The notes under the pieces are model-generated. The model searched no databases. It was not told the origin of the DNA and saw only the letters and a program-made list of their open reading frames with translations. Shown in pieces: positions 33,794-40,590 of a stretch of DNA of 40,590 bases. Source of the stretch: an uncultured bacterium (GTDB taxonomy: Bacteria > Planctomycetota > GCA-002687715); contig CADEGH010000043.1 of assembly GCA_902826835.1 (NCBI GenBank), forward strand, positions 1 to 40,590, read 5' to 3'. Within the stretch, counting starts at the first letter, position 1. Each line of letters starts with the position of its first letter. Made by a program: the position numbers and the translations under genes.

Positions 33794-35017
33794 TCAAGGC
33801 GTCGGGTTCGCCGGATCCCACCACTGCGGAACGTGGAAGTATTGGAAGTAGATTTGCCCGATTCCCGTCACGGGTGTCTGCAAGTTCAACAGGGTTGGAA
33901 CACCGCCCTGCAGTGCCCATACTGCCGAAATTCCCGACGTAGCATCCCCGGGCACGACGATCGAATAGAATGGCCCGCCACTCGGTAGGGTGCTGGAGGT
34001 ATTCAGCGTAGCAGGGATGTCGACGTAGAAGGGCGATATAATGGTGTTCAAGCGAACATGGACGGTCCCCGTTTGGAAGCTCTGCCCATCGAGGAGCTGA
34101 ACATGGAGACCTCTGGTCGCGGCGCCCAAATACCACCAGGGTCGATTCGTCGGCGGATTGGGTCCGTGCCCGTCGAGATCGAATCGAGCGAAGACGGCCT
34201 CCGGTGGAGCGGGGTCGGTTCCAGGCAGTCGGATAATAACCACCGTGGAAGTACCCACCTGGTTGGGATGCGCATTCGGTGTCGGAGTCGCAACCGGGTG
34301 CGGTAGCTGGTCGGCCGGATTCGCGGCGGCGTAAGTCACGAGCGCGAGGTGAATCTGGAGATCGCCGGTAGCCTCACACTTTGTCCAGATATCGTCGACC
34401 AACTGCGAGTTGGGATCCGTATCGACACCGGTCCAAGCCTGGACCTGGAACGCGATCATGTGTCTCGCGAGCTTGGATGCATCCAAGATCGTCGTGGGCT
34501 CCTCGTTAGTAAGGCCTACTTGCGCCCAATCGATCATCGGCGGCGCGGAACCGTAGTTCCAGTGGGGAGGAGCCAGTTCCCACAGCGAGGTATCACCACC
34601 TGAGGGCGGGGCCACCTCGAACGCCCAATTCGGCAGCGACGTCGTGTGAACAAAGTCCTGACAAAGCTGGACCGCATTCGCAGCGCCAGCTCCCGGAGCA
34701 GCGAGCACTTCGTTGACCTCCGCGGTGACGAAAGCGGGGATCCCGCTCGTGGGACGAACCATGTACGGGTACACGGCGCCTATGTAGGCCAAGAGCTCCT
34801 GAGAAGGGCTCGTCGCCTTTGGCACATTGACGTGTCCAACCACGATGCCCCAGCGAGTCGTGAGGCCGCCGATGAGAATCTCCACGCCGGCGGAATCCGG
34901 GGTGATTTCTTCAGAGGCTTCTCCGTTGGGGTAGACAGACAGATGAATCGAACCCACCGCCTGCGCCGGCAGGACGCTGGCGGTGAGGAGGAGAAGGGCG
35001 AACAGCGAACGGGTCAT
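33794..35017 (-). CDS. Secreted protein of unknown function
   Basis: A 407-residue exported protein. The start at 35017 gives a clear signal peptide (MTRSLFALLLLTASVLPAQA, residues 1-20). An in-frame ATG at 35032 adds five residues; a GGAG lies 12-13 nt before 35017. The mature part is rich in Pro, Thr and aromatic residues and probably beta-structured. I see no catalytic motif. A stretch around residues 60-200 (GGLTTRWGIVVGHVNV, ILDASKLARHMIAFQVQAWTG, DDIWTKCEATGDLQIHLALVTYA) may be a globular domain; the C-terminal ~150 residues resemble the beta module of extracellular planctomycete proteins. It is probably cotranscribed with the kinase 42 bp downstream. The intergenic region to the divergent sigma gene is 177 bp. 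Confidence 0.78.
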   Translation of the reverse strand: MTRSLFALLLLTASVLPAQAVGSIHLSVYPNGEASEEITPDSAGVEILIGGLTTRWGIVVGHVNVPKATSPSQELLAYIGAVYPYMVRPTSGIPAFVTAEVNEVLAAPGAGAANAVQLCQDFVHTTSLPNWAFEVAPPSGGDTSLWELAPPHWNYGSAPPMIDWAQVGLTNEEPTTILDASKLARHMIAFQVQAWTGVDTDPNSQLVDDIWTKCEATGDLQIHLALVTYAAANPADQLPHPVATPTPNAHPNQVGTSTVVIIRLPGTDPAPPEAVFARFDLDGHGPNPPTNRPWWYLGAATRGLHVQLLDGQSFQTGTVHVRLNTIISPFYVDIPATLNTSSTLPSGGPFYSIVVPGDATSGISAVWALQGGVPTLLNLQTPVTGIGQIYFQYFHVPQWWDPANPTP

Positions 35018-35182
35018 GTTGAGAGGCTCCATCTGGTTCTTTGCCACGGGGCAGGTGTGGCCACGCGGTTCGGAGTCCAGTGCTTCACGGAATGTAACGG
35101 CAACGGAGGGAGGGCGGGGAAGGCTCGCAACGCGGAAAAAAAACGGAGCTCGGTGGCTTTTCTTCGTACGGAGGAGGGAGGC

Positions 35183-35188
35183 TACGAT
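35183..35188 (+). promoter_or_regulatory. -10 element of the first ECF sigma gene
   Basis: TACGAT ends 6 nt before the ATG at 35195. TTCTTC at 35160-35165, 17 bp upstream, is a weak -35. A GGAGGGAGG run at 35172-35180 lies inside the spacer, too far from the ATG for normal use. Confidence 0.45.
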
Positions 35189-35194
35189 CCAAGC

Positions 35195-35806
35195 ATGAAT
35201 CCTCGCAAGGCGCTCGTGGCCACAGACTTCGGGACTCGGCTCGCCCAGGCCAAGAGCGGGGAAGCCAAGGCCTTGGAGGTGGTCTTGGATCGCCTGGCGG
35301 AAAAGCTGCGCCCGGAACTGACACGTCTCGCCGGCACGAAGCTCAAGAGCAAGCTGCGGCCCTCGGATCTCCTGCAGGAGGCGTTTCTCGAGGTCGTACG
35401 CAGGCTGCCTCGTTTCGAAGGTGAAAACGAAGAGCAGCTCGTCGGGTGGGCGCGGGTCATCCTCCTGAACACCGTGCGCAAGCAGGCGCGGGATCTCGGC
35501 GCGACCAAACGCAAGGCTCCGGACCGGCCCTCCCAGCTCGCGGTCCTGGCGCGTTCGCTCCACAAACCGTCACCAACCCCGAGCTCGTTGGCCATCGATG
35601 CGGAAAAGGTGGGGGCGCTCGAGGCCGCAATCTCCGAGCTCAAGGAGGAGCACCAACTCGTGATCGAAGCCATCCTCCTGGATGAACGTCCGGTGGAGGA
35701 AGTTGCCCTCGAGCTCGGGCGCACGGTTCCCGCGACCCGGATGCTCTTGAGCCGGGCCCGCGCCGCCCTGGCCTTGAGTCTGGACGACATCCGTCGTCGC
35801 GGCTGA
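35195..35806 (+). CDS. ECF-type RNA polymerase sigma factor
   Basis: A 203-residue sigma-70 family protein with only regions 2 and 4. Region 2 is visible at about 40-95 (KLKSKLRPSDLLQEAFLEVVRRLPRF, VGWARVILLNTVRKQARD), with the planctomycete-type RPSDLLQE in place of the usual DxxQE. Region 4 is at ~145-200 (AISELKEEHQLVIEAILLDERPVEEVALELGRTVPATRMLLSRARAAL), a helix-turn-helix for the -35 element. The start at 35195 is chosen by length and by the -10 hexamer 6 nt upstream; the open frame extends further but into intergenic DNA. No anti-sigma gene is adjacent. The divergent kinase is a possible regulator. The next gene encodes a second, similar sigma factor. Confidence 0.93.
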   Translation: MNPRKALVATDFGTRLAQAKSGEAKALEVVLDRLAEKLRPELTRLAGTKLKSKLRPSDLLQEAFLEVVRRLPRFEGENEEQLVGWARVILLNTVRKQARDLGATKRKAPDRPSQLAVLARSLHKPSPTPSSLAIDAEKVGALEAAISELKEEHQLVIEAILLDERPVEEVALELGRTVPATRMLLSRARAALALSLDDIRRRG

Positions 35807-35944
35807 TCAGGGCTCGCCAAAATCCGCACACCCCGCCCGTGACACTGCGGCGAGGTTCGGACTCTGCCTCCAAGCCCCGTTGGTCTGCCGCTTCTCCGGA
35901 GGGCTCGGTCGCGGCCCCGCTGCCGAGCCGGGAGTCGAAAACTC

Positions 35945-36505
35945 GTGAACAAGAAACCTCGGTCCGATTTCGAGAACTTGGTGGCTCACGCCCTGCCCCG
36001 GCTGCGTCGGTGGGCAGCGCGCCGGCTCGGCCGCAAAGTGCAACAAGACCTGCGCCCCTCGGACGTGGTCCAAGAGACCCTCTACCGCGCCTGGCTCGGG
36101 TCCGGCGAGTTCAAGGGTGACGAGGCCGGTTTTTCCGCCTGGCTCGCCACCATCGCCGAGAATCGTGTCCGCATGGCCGCCCGAGCGCGCGGCGCAAAAA
36201 AGCGAAGAATCCCAAGCCGGCTGACCCCGGTTGGGTGCGCGCAGCCCCCCCAGGACGGCCTGGCCAACACCCTGGCTCGGGAGTGCGAGGAGCGTCTGCA
36301 AATGGCCGCCAGAGAGCTCACTCCGGAGCAGTGGGAGACCTTCCGCGCCCACGTCCTCCAGGGGATCAGCTACGAGGAGATTGCGGCCCAAAGCTCGCGC
36401 ACCGTCCCAGCCGTGCGGGCCCTGATCCACCGGGCGAGGGCCAAGCTGGCGGTGGAACTGGAAGACCTGCGGGATCGACCCCGGTCCTCGGCGGCCGAAG
36501 AATGA
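35945..36505 (+). CDS. Second ECF-type RNA polymerase sigma factor
   Basis: A 186-residue ECF sigma factor, a distant paralogue of the preceding gene. Region 2 (about 25-85) has DLRPSDVVQETLYRAWL and FSAWLATIAENRVRMAAR; the matching block upstream is KLRPSDLLQEAFLEVV and VGWARVILLNTVRKQAR. Region 4 (about 115-175) has ELTPEQWETFRAHVLQGISYEEIAAQSSRTVPAVRALIHRARAKL. The start is a GTG at 35945 with GGGAG at 35929-35933, spacing 11. It lies 138 bp after the first ECF gene, in the same direction. A divergent tandem pair of the same subfamily suggests an old duplication with separate promoter specificities. No anti-sigma factor is seen. Confidence 0.92.
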   Translation: MNKKPRSDFENLVAHALPRLRRWAARRLGRKVQQDLRPSDVVQETLYRAWLGSGEFKGDEAGFSAWLATIAENRVRMAARARGAKKRRIPSRLTPVGCAQPPQDGLANTLARECEERLQMAARELTPEQWETFRAHVLQGISYEEIAAQSSRTVPAVRALIHRARAKLAVELEDLRDRPRSSAAEE

Positions 36506-37007
36506 CCTTGGTCCGAGGAATTTTCGGAAATACTTAAAAAGCCCGGGCTGCCGAAACGCTTCGCCAGCCGTACCTCTCTTGAGTGCTTGGAGCGGACCAG
36601 GTCTTTTCTCAGCCCCAATTTCAGTGCATGACCTCGGCGGCGAAGCCTCCCACGCGGCTTTGGCGACCAGGTCAAGGCGTGATTTCTGGGCTGAAAAGCC
36701 GTGGGAATTCGCGTTGGACAGGCCTCGAAAGCTAGGGTATGGTCTTGGGGGTGCGGCAACCAGGGAAGGGCGTAAACGCCGACCCCTCGTGCCCACCTTC
36801 GATCTAATCCAACTCCGGGTTGACATGGGGAGGGAAGAGCCGAGAATGCTCGCCCCTGCCGGTCGTCCGAGATGGGCCAGTCCCCAGCTCGGCAGTAATG
36901 CAACCCAGGTCGGATTCTCTGAACCATGCTCATGCCCAGGGCGGCCGGGACGACCGCCCCAGGCGACGGATGACTAGGTCTCGTCCCCTCGTACGGACAC
37001 GACGATC
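36506..37007 (+). other. Long leader region with RNA-like inverted repeats
   Basis: 502 bp without a convincing gene. It contains a 10-bp palindrome at 36540-36549, a long-range inverted repeat with arms at 36603-36615 and 36688-36698 (CTTTTC-TC-AGCCC against GGGCTGAAAAG) enclosing a smaller hairpin at 36643-36660, a promoter at 36714-36743, and a GC-rich hairpin at 36939-36959 (GGGCGG/CCGCCC) in the leader of the RpoD-like gene. A 132-codon frame at 36579-36977 shows no family features. Confidence 0.5.
36714..36743 (+). promoter_or_regulatory. Sigma-70-type promoter upstream of the RpoD-like gene
   Basis: TTGGAC (36714-36719), an 18-bp spacer, TATGGT (36738-36743). It would give a 5' leader of about 255 nt before the GTG at 37008, unlike the near-leaderless genes elsewhere in the window. 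Confidence 0.5.
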
Positions 37008-38339
37008 GTGAAAACCAAGCCTCGCAGCGGTCGCAAGAGCGACGACATGGACATTGGAGTCGACGACCCCGCCGAGCTCGAGCTCATGATCCAAAACGAC
37101 GACGGAACTGTCCGTCGCCGCCCGGAGTCTGCCCGCAACCGGCGTTTGGAGTCGGCCGAACCGAGCCCGGACGATCCCCTTGGCATCTACCTCAAGGATG
37201 TCGGATCGCACGACCTCCTAGAGCCCGAAGAGGAGCACCTGCTCCTCGGTGACCTGATCTTCGCGCGCAACCGCTGGATCGCCTCCTTTCTCGGCACCGA
37301 AGCCGGTTTGAAGACGATCTGGTCGGACCTCACTCGTTGGAAGACCGGGGAGATGGCAGCTCGTTCGCTGGTCCCCGGACCTCCCAAGCCGAAACCCGGC
37401 CGCGAGGACAGCGAGGACCACGTTTCGCGTCTCCATCGCATCTTCGAGCGCCACGTCGAACGCCGTAAGCGTCGCCCGTTCCAGATCAGCAAGAGCAACA
37501 ACACCGACCGTCTGCTCGGTGCACTGCTCTTCGTCGGTCTGCGTCCGGGCCCGCTCAAGCGCTACCGCGACTCCTCCGTCGATGCCGGCGGCCGAGCCGC
37601 CAAAGAGCAGATCCGCCGCGAGCGGGACCTCTTCGTAGCCGCGCGACGGCCGCTGATCGAACGCAACCTGCGCCTCGTTCTGTCGGTCGCGCGCAAGTTC
37701 GATGGTGGCCCCCTCGCCTACAGCGAACTCATCCAGGAAGGCAACCTCGGACTCATCCGCGCCACCGAGTCGTTCTCGGCGCGGTTCGGCGTTCGGTTTT
37801 CGACCTACGCTTATCTCTGGATCCGCCAGGCCATCCTGCGCGCCCTCGAAGACAAGAGCCGCACCATCCGGCTGCCGGTCAACGTCACTCAAAGCCTCCG
37901 CAAGGTGGCCAAGGACGATCCGGAGGCCTTCGAGGATCCGTCCAGCATCGGCGACGAGCAAAAGCGCAACCGCCTCACCGACATGCTCTCGAATCCGTCG
38001 GTCGCGCGGCCCGTGCTCTCGCTCGACTACGGTCCCGAAGACGAAAGCCGTCTCGGCGATCTCGTGGGCGACAAGAACGCCTTGCAGCCGGACAACCCGG
38101 TCATCAAGGAAGACATCCGCAACCTCGTGCGCGACAGCCTGAAGATCCTCCCCGATCGGCATCGCTTGGTCCTCCGTCTGCGCTTCGGCATCGACTGCTC
38201 GCGAGCTCACACCCTCGCGGAGATCGGAAAGATGCTCGGAGTCAGCGCCGAGCGCATCCGGCAGATCGAGGCTTCGGCCTTCGACCGCCTGCGCCAGGGG
38301 CCGGACGGGTTCTCGCTCGAAGAGATGGTCGGCGACTGA
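37008..38339 (+). CDS. RpoD-like primary/alternative sigma factor (sigma-70 group 1/2)
   Basis: A 443-residue sigma-70 protein. Region 1.2 starts at about residue 60 (DDPLGIYLKDVG, LLEPEEEHLLLGDLI). A ~130-residue basic, non-conserved stretch separates it from region 2 (~225-295: ERNLRLVLSVARKF, YSELIQEGNLGLIRATESF, RFSTYAYLWIRQAILRAL). Regions 3 and 4 follow, ending with the region 4.2 helix-turn-helix (HTLAEIGKMLGVSAERIRQIEASAFDRL). It is close to RpoD/RpoS, but the unusual insert and absence of region 1.1 suggest an alternative group 2 factor. The start is a GTG at 37008; an ATG at 37047 is a shorter option, and neither has a clear ribosome-binding site. It is the third sigma gene in a row and is followed by a strong hairpin. 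Confidence 0.92.
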   Translation: MKTKPRSGRKSDDMDIGVDDPAELELMIQNDDGTVRRRPESARNRRLESAEPSPDDPLGIYLKDVGSHDLLEPEEEHLLLGDLIFARNRWIASFLGTEAGLKTIWSDLTRWKTGEMAARSLVPGPPKPKPGREDSEDHVSRLHRIFERHVERRKRRPFQISKSNNTDRLLGALLFVGLRPGPLKRYRDSSVDAGGRAAKEQIRRERDLFVAARRPLIERNLRLVLSVARKFDGGPLAYSELIQEGNLGLIRATESFSARFGVRFSTYAYLWIRQAILRALEDKSRTIRLPVNVTQSLRKVAKDDPEAFEDPSSIGDEQKRNRLTDMLSNPSVARPVLSLDYGPEDESRLGDLVGDKNALQPDNPVIKEDIRNLVRDSLKILPDRHRLVLRLRFGIDCSRAHTLAEIGKMLGVSAERIRQIEASAFDRLRQGPDGFSLEEMVGD

Positions 38340-38384
38340 GGGTTGCCGAAGTCAGAAGACCGTCCTCAGCCGGCGGTAGCGAAA

Positions 38385-38416
38385 CGGGCTCGGCCACCCT
38401 CGGGTGTCCGAGCCCG
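38385..38416. terminator. Hairpin between convergent genes
   Basis: CGGGCTCGG (38385-38393) and CCGAGCCCG (38408-38416) form a perfect 9-bp stem with a 14-nt loop, 45 nt after the sigma stop and 33 nt from the stop of the convergent DDAH-like gene. It could serve both directions. T-runs are weak. Confidence 0.6.
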
Positions 38417-38448
38417 CTTCATGAGTAGCGCGGATCGACGTTGGCACC

Positions 38449-39243
38449 TCACCAGCGCAGGGAAAGTCGGGCGAGCCCGCCGCGCCCCCCGAGCAGCGCC
38501 GCCGTGGGCGTCAAGATCACGGGGTACCCTCGGCCGGCTAGCACGCTCGCGGTTCGCGGGGCTTCCTCGGGGACGATCAACCGATCCTCCACCACGATCG
38601 CCGAGGCTCCGGTCGATTCCGCCGCGAGTACACGCTCGACTCCCGGGAAGGCGTCGCGCTGGAGAATGCCGGCGGCATGCAGAACGGAGCCATTCGGAAG
38701 AGCGGTCACCGCGCCGAGCAAGTGCGCATCGCCACGGACGCTGACCACATCGACTTCCAGCCCTTCGAGGGCGGCGACCGACGAGAGGAAATCCACTCCC
38801 GCCTGGTTGGCTCGCTCGGTGATCCCGACCCACAGAGTGTTGCCGACGCGGACGACATCCGAACCCGACAGGAGCGCTCCTGGTGGCAATTCGTGCACGG
38901 TGCGGGTTGGATCGAGTCGCCGAGAGATCGCCCCTGCTTCCTCATTGCGCAGCGTCGAGTCAGTGCGGCCTTTGACCCAATACCGGCGGCCCACGGGAAT
39001 GAAGAGGTCGGCCAGGTAGGGAGACTCCGGACTGCCATCCACGGGCGCGAGCATTTCGACTGACAAACCGGCCTGGACGAGCGCGTTTCCCAAGGCCGCG
39101 TGCTCGCGCCTCGCGCCCACGAGGTCGGGAACGACCGTCGGGTCCTGCGCCTTGCGTACTCTCACGAACGACGCAGGCAGCTCGCGCAGCGCCGCATTGG
39201 TGGTGCGCAAGACCGGAGGGATCGGCATCTGGGAGGTCGACAT
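38449..39243 (-). CDS. DDAH-family pentein lacking the catalytic cysteine
   Basis: A 264-residue protein of the dimethylarginine dimethylaminohydrolase/arginine deiminase-like pentein family. Recognisable blocks are LSGSDVVRVGNTLWVGITERANQAG (about 125-150), AHLLGAVTALPNGSVL with the conserved His174, VVEDRLIVPEEAPRTASVLAGRGYPVI and the C-terminal GGLARLSLRW. Active DDAHs end in GGLTCLSLR, with Cys as nucleophile. Here the two central residues are Ala258-Arg259, so the nucleophile is absent. The usual FVEDTAVV segment is also altered (LFIPVGRRYWVKG). The rest of the fold is complete, with no frameshift, so it looks like a maintained non-catalytic homologue or an enzyme with changed chemistry. 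GAGGAG at 39249-39254, 5 nt before the ATG, is a good ribosome-binding site. Confidence 0.85.
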   Translation of the reverse strand: MSTSQMPIPPVLRTTNAALRELPASFVRVRKAQDPTVVPDLVGARREHAALGNALVQAGLSVEMLAPVDGSPESPYLADLFIPVGRRYWVKGRTDSTLRNEEAGAISRRLDPTRTVHELPPGALLSGSDVVRVGNTLWVGITERANQAGVDFLSSVAALEGLEVDVVSVRGDAHLLGAVTALPNGSVLHAAGILQRDAFPGVERVLAAESTGASAIVVEDRLIVPEEAPRTASVLAGRGYPVILTPTAALLGGRGGLARLSLRW

Positions 39244-39350
39244 GCGATCTCCTCGCTTTCGGGTTTGGGGGGAGGTTCAACTTCCACCATCGGCTGAGCC
39301 TCGACCCGACTTGACCTCCCGATTTGCCGCCGGAGGAGTGCGGTTTGCGA

Positions 39351-40460
39351 TCACTTTTGGAAGATGGGGAGATATCCGAGGCGCACGCGCAGGATCAAGC
39401 ACGCGACGGCAGTGGCGAAGGCGTCTCCCGGGCCTACATCGTTGTGCCAGCTTCCATCCGGCTGCTGACGGCGCAGTAGATCTCGCGTCACCTTCGCGAA
39501 GTAGCGTTCACCCTTCTCTCCGCCCTCGAAGTTCATCGCCTGCGCGGCGTAGTAGTTCCCGTACCAGAAATAGAAGTGGTTCGGGTACCACTGCGAGACT
39601 TCGTCGTAGCCGGTCTCGATCACTTCCAGGGCGCGGGAATAACGCCTCGCGTCGTAGATGCCGGCGGAGTGGAGACTCGTCACGGCGGCGGCGTTGACCG
39701 CGAAGGTGGTTCGGGTGCGCGCGCCTCGGCCGTGGATCTTGTAGTAGAACGCGCCGGCGTCGGCTCCGTACTCGATGCGACTCTCGAGCACGTAGTCCAC
39801 CACCCGATCGATCGTGGACTTCGGGACCGGGATGCCGATGTTGCGAGCGGCCCGAAGCGCCTGCACCTGACACACCGTGACCGAGAGATCCGCTTCGTCG
39901 CTGCCGGGGGCGTATCTCCATGCACCGTGCCGATTCTGTGCCTGGACGATGAAGCGCGTCGAGTCTCGGAGTTTTTCTGCGACTTCGGCGGCCCGGCTCC
40001 GGGTCATGCCGTGAACTTGGGCCAAGAACAGCACCGCGAAAGCGTGGCTGTACATGCGCGTCTCACAGTCGGTCACGTAGGCGTAGCCGTCGCCACAGCT
40101 CAGGAGGTACTCGATCGCCGATGCGAGCACCTCGTGGTGGGGCCCGCGATCCGGCACATGACCGTTGGCGAGAAAGGCGAGGCCAGCGAGCGCAGTGAGG
40201 CCAGGATGGCCCCGGCCGCGCTGGCGCTGATCCTCAGCGGAAACGTAGATGAGGTAGCTGTCTTGACGCTTGTGGCCCACATCTCCGACCCACGCTCCCA
40301 CTCGTGTCTGCGCCGTGGCCAGCCAGCGCAACCCGCGCTCCACCGCAACGTCCACGTCGGAAGCGAGCGGCGGAGGGTTGGCCGGGGGCGCCGGCGTCGC
40401 CTCGGGCAGACAGCCCCCGAGTAGGAGTCCGAGCAGGCTCAGCAGACAATTCCGCCTCAT
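39351..40460 (-). CDS. Lipoprotein with squalene-cyclase/prenyltransferase-type (alpha/alpha)6 fold
   Basis: A 369-residue lipoprotein. The N-terminus (MRRNCLLSLLGLLLGGCLPE) has a lipobox LGGC, so it is exported and lipid-anchored. The mature part shows repeated short blocks of the terpenoid-cyclase/prenyltransferase repeat: GLRWLATAQTRVGAWVGD, GLTALAGLAFLANGH, IEYLLSCGDGYAYVTD, AKL-like helices with RFIVQAQNRHGAWRY and LLRRQQPDGSWHND. The QxxDGxW pattern is the classic motif. The catalytic DxDD of squalene-hopene cyclase is not evident, so a cyclase activity is not implied; such lipoproteins are common in Planctomycetota with unknown function. The ATG at 40460 is preferred over an in-frame GTG at 40469, which would overlap a -10-like TACGGT. 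Confidence 0.85.
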   Translation of the reverse strand: MRRNCLLSLLGLLLGGCLPEATPAPPANPPPLASDVDVAVERGLRWLATAQTRVGAWVGDVGHKRQDSYLIYVSAEDQRQRGRGHPGLTALAGLAFLANGHVPDRGPHHEVLASAIEYLLSCGDGYAYVTDCETRMYSHAFAVLFLAQVHGMTRSRAAEVAEKLRDSTRFIVQAQNRHGAWRYAPGSDEADLSVTVCQVQALRAARNIGIPVPKSTIDRVVDYVLESRIEYGADAGAFYYKIHGRGARTRTTFAVNAAAVTSLHSAGIYDARRYSRALEVIETGYDEVSQWYPNHFYFWYGNYYAAQAMNFEGGEKGERYFAKVTRDLLRRQQPDGSWHNDVGPGDAFATAVACLILRVRLGYLPIFQK

Positions 40461-40467
40461 GAACGCC

Positions 40468-40473
40468 ACCGTA
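40468..40473 (-). promoter_or_regulatory. -10 element of the lipoprotein gene
   Basis: TACGGT on the minus strand ends 7 nt before the ATG at 40460. A GTGACC lies 19 bp further upstream. Weak alone, but the same spacing as other genes here. Confidence 0.35.
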
Positions 40474-40516
40474 CCACGCCCGAGTCCCCAAGGTCACCCG
40501 GTGGTTGGGGCACACG

Positions 40517-40556
40517 GTCGGTGGGTCGGTGGGTCGGTGGGTCGGTGGGTCGGTGG
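40517..40556. repeat. Octamer tandem repeat (GTCGGTGG)x5
   Basis: Five exact copies of GTCGGTGG, directly abutting the dispersed palindromic repeat. Near position 209 the other copy of the element carries only two degenerate units (CCACCG on the opposite strand), so the array length differs between copies. Confidence 0.85.
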
Positions 40557-40559
40557 GGA

Positions 40560-40590
40560 CGGTGGGAACGCGGATCACCAGATCCGCACG
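40560..40590 (+). repeat. Dispersed palindromic repeat, copy 3
   Basis: Exact reverse complement of 179-209, with the palindrome GCGGATCACCAGATCCGC at 40570-40587. It occupies the right edge of the window, as copy 1 occupies the left edge. Confidence 0.75.

Noticed and set aside
35018..35563. Upstream extension of the secreted-protein frame
   Set aside because: It overlaps the divergent ECF gene; the signal peptide begins at 35017.
36579..36977. 132-codon frame before the RpoD-like gene
   Set aside because: No domain and no ribosome-binding site; it spans the inverted repeats and promoter and is better explained as leader DNA.
40517..40556. Octamer array as a CRISPR or origin iteron array
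   Set aside because: The units are directly contiguous, without spacers, and no cas or replication-initiator gene is nearby.

Overview
High-GC bacterial DNA (roughly two thirds G+C by eye). The gene content points to the phylum Planctomycetota: a serine/threonine kinase with an acidic N-terminal extension and a C-terminal TPR region beside ECF-type sigma factors, many secreted proteins of unknown function, a squalene-cyclase-like lipoprotein, EF-hand proteins, and several GTG/TTG starts. This is inference from content; no rRNA or other marker gene is present.

Layout. 1-314: intergenic DNA with two copies of an 18-bp palindrome. 315-6793: formate-tetrahydrofolate ligase (fhs), a convergent serine beta-lactamase-like hydrolase, a CPBP membrane protease, a large orphan protein and a secreted EF-hand protein. 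7162-12828: a 1559-residue TIR-CHAT-STAND-TPR protein, the most striking gene here, followed by an opposing FitAB/VapBC-type toxin-antitoxin pair. 13118-15772: a membrane-anchored MutS-like ATPase and cutC on the minus strand. 15886-22639: a plus-strand run of an M2 (ACE-like) lipoprotein peptidase, an M14 carboxypeptidase, a secreted propeller-like protein and tryptophan 2,3-dioxygenase. 22841-23753: a Xre/MbcA-RES toxin-antitoxin pair whose toxin gene is frameshifted. 24075-30763: addB-addA recombination nuclease-helicase. 30983-35017: a Hanks-type kinase with TPR-like tail and a secreted protein, divergent from three sigma-factor genes (two ECF, one RpoD-like) at 35195-38339. 38449-40460: a DDAH-family pentein that has lost its catalytic cysteine, and a terpenoid-cyclase-fold lipoprotein. 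The window ends in an octamer tandem array and a third copy of the palindrome.

How parts work together. The M2 and M14 peptidases are 3 bp apart and look like a peptide-degrading unit. AddB and AddA overlap by 4 bp and form one double-strand-break repair enzyme. The TIR-CHAT-STAND protein and the two toxin-antitoxin pairs give the window a defence-like flavour. The sigma factors and the kinase form a regulatory block.

A feature that crosses gene boundaries: about ten genes, including the TIR-CHAT gene, both toxin-antitoxin operons, the M2 peptidase and tryptophan dioxygenase, have a -10-like hexamer (mostly TANNNT) ending only 6-10 nt before the start codon and no Shine-Dalgarno sequence. 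This suggests widespread leaderless transcription. The other genes have a Shine-Dalgarno sequence or are translationally coupled.
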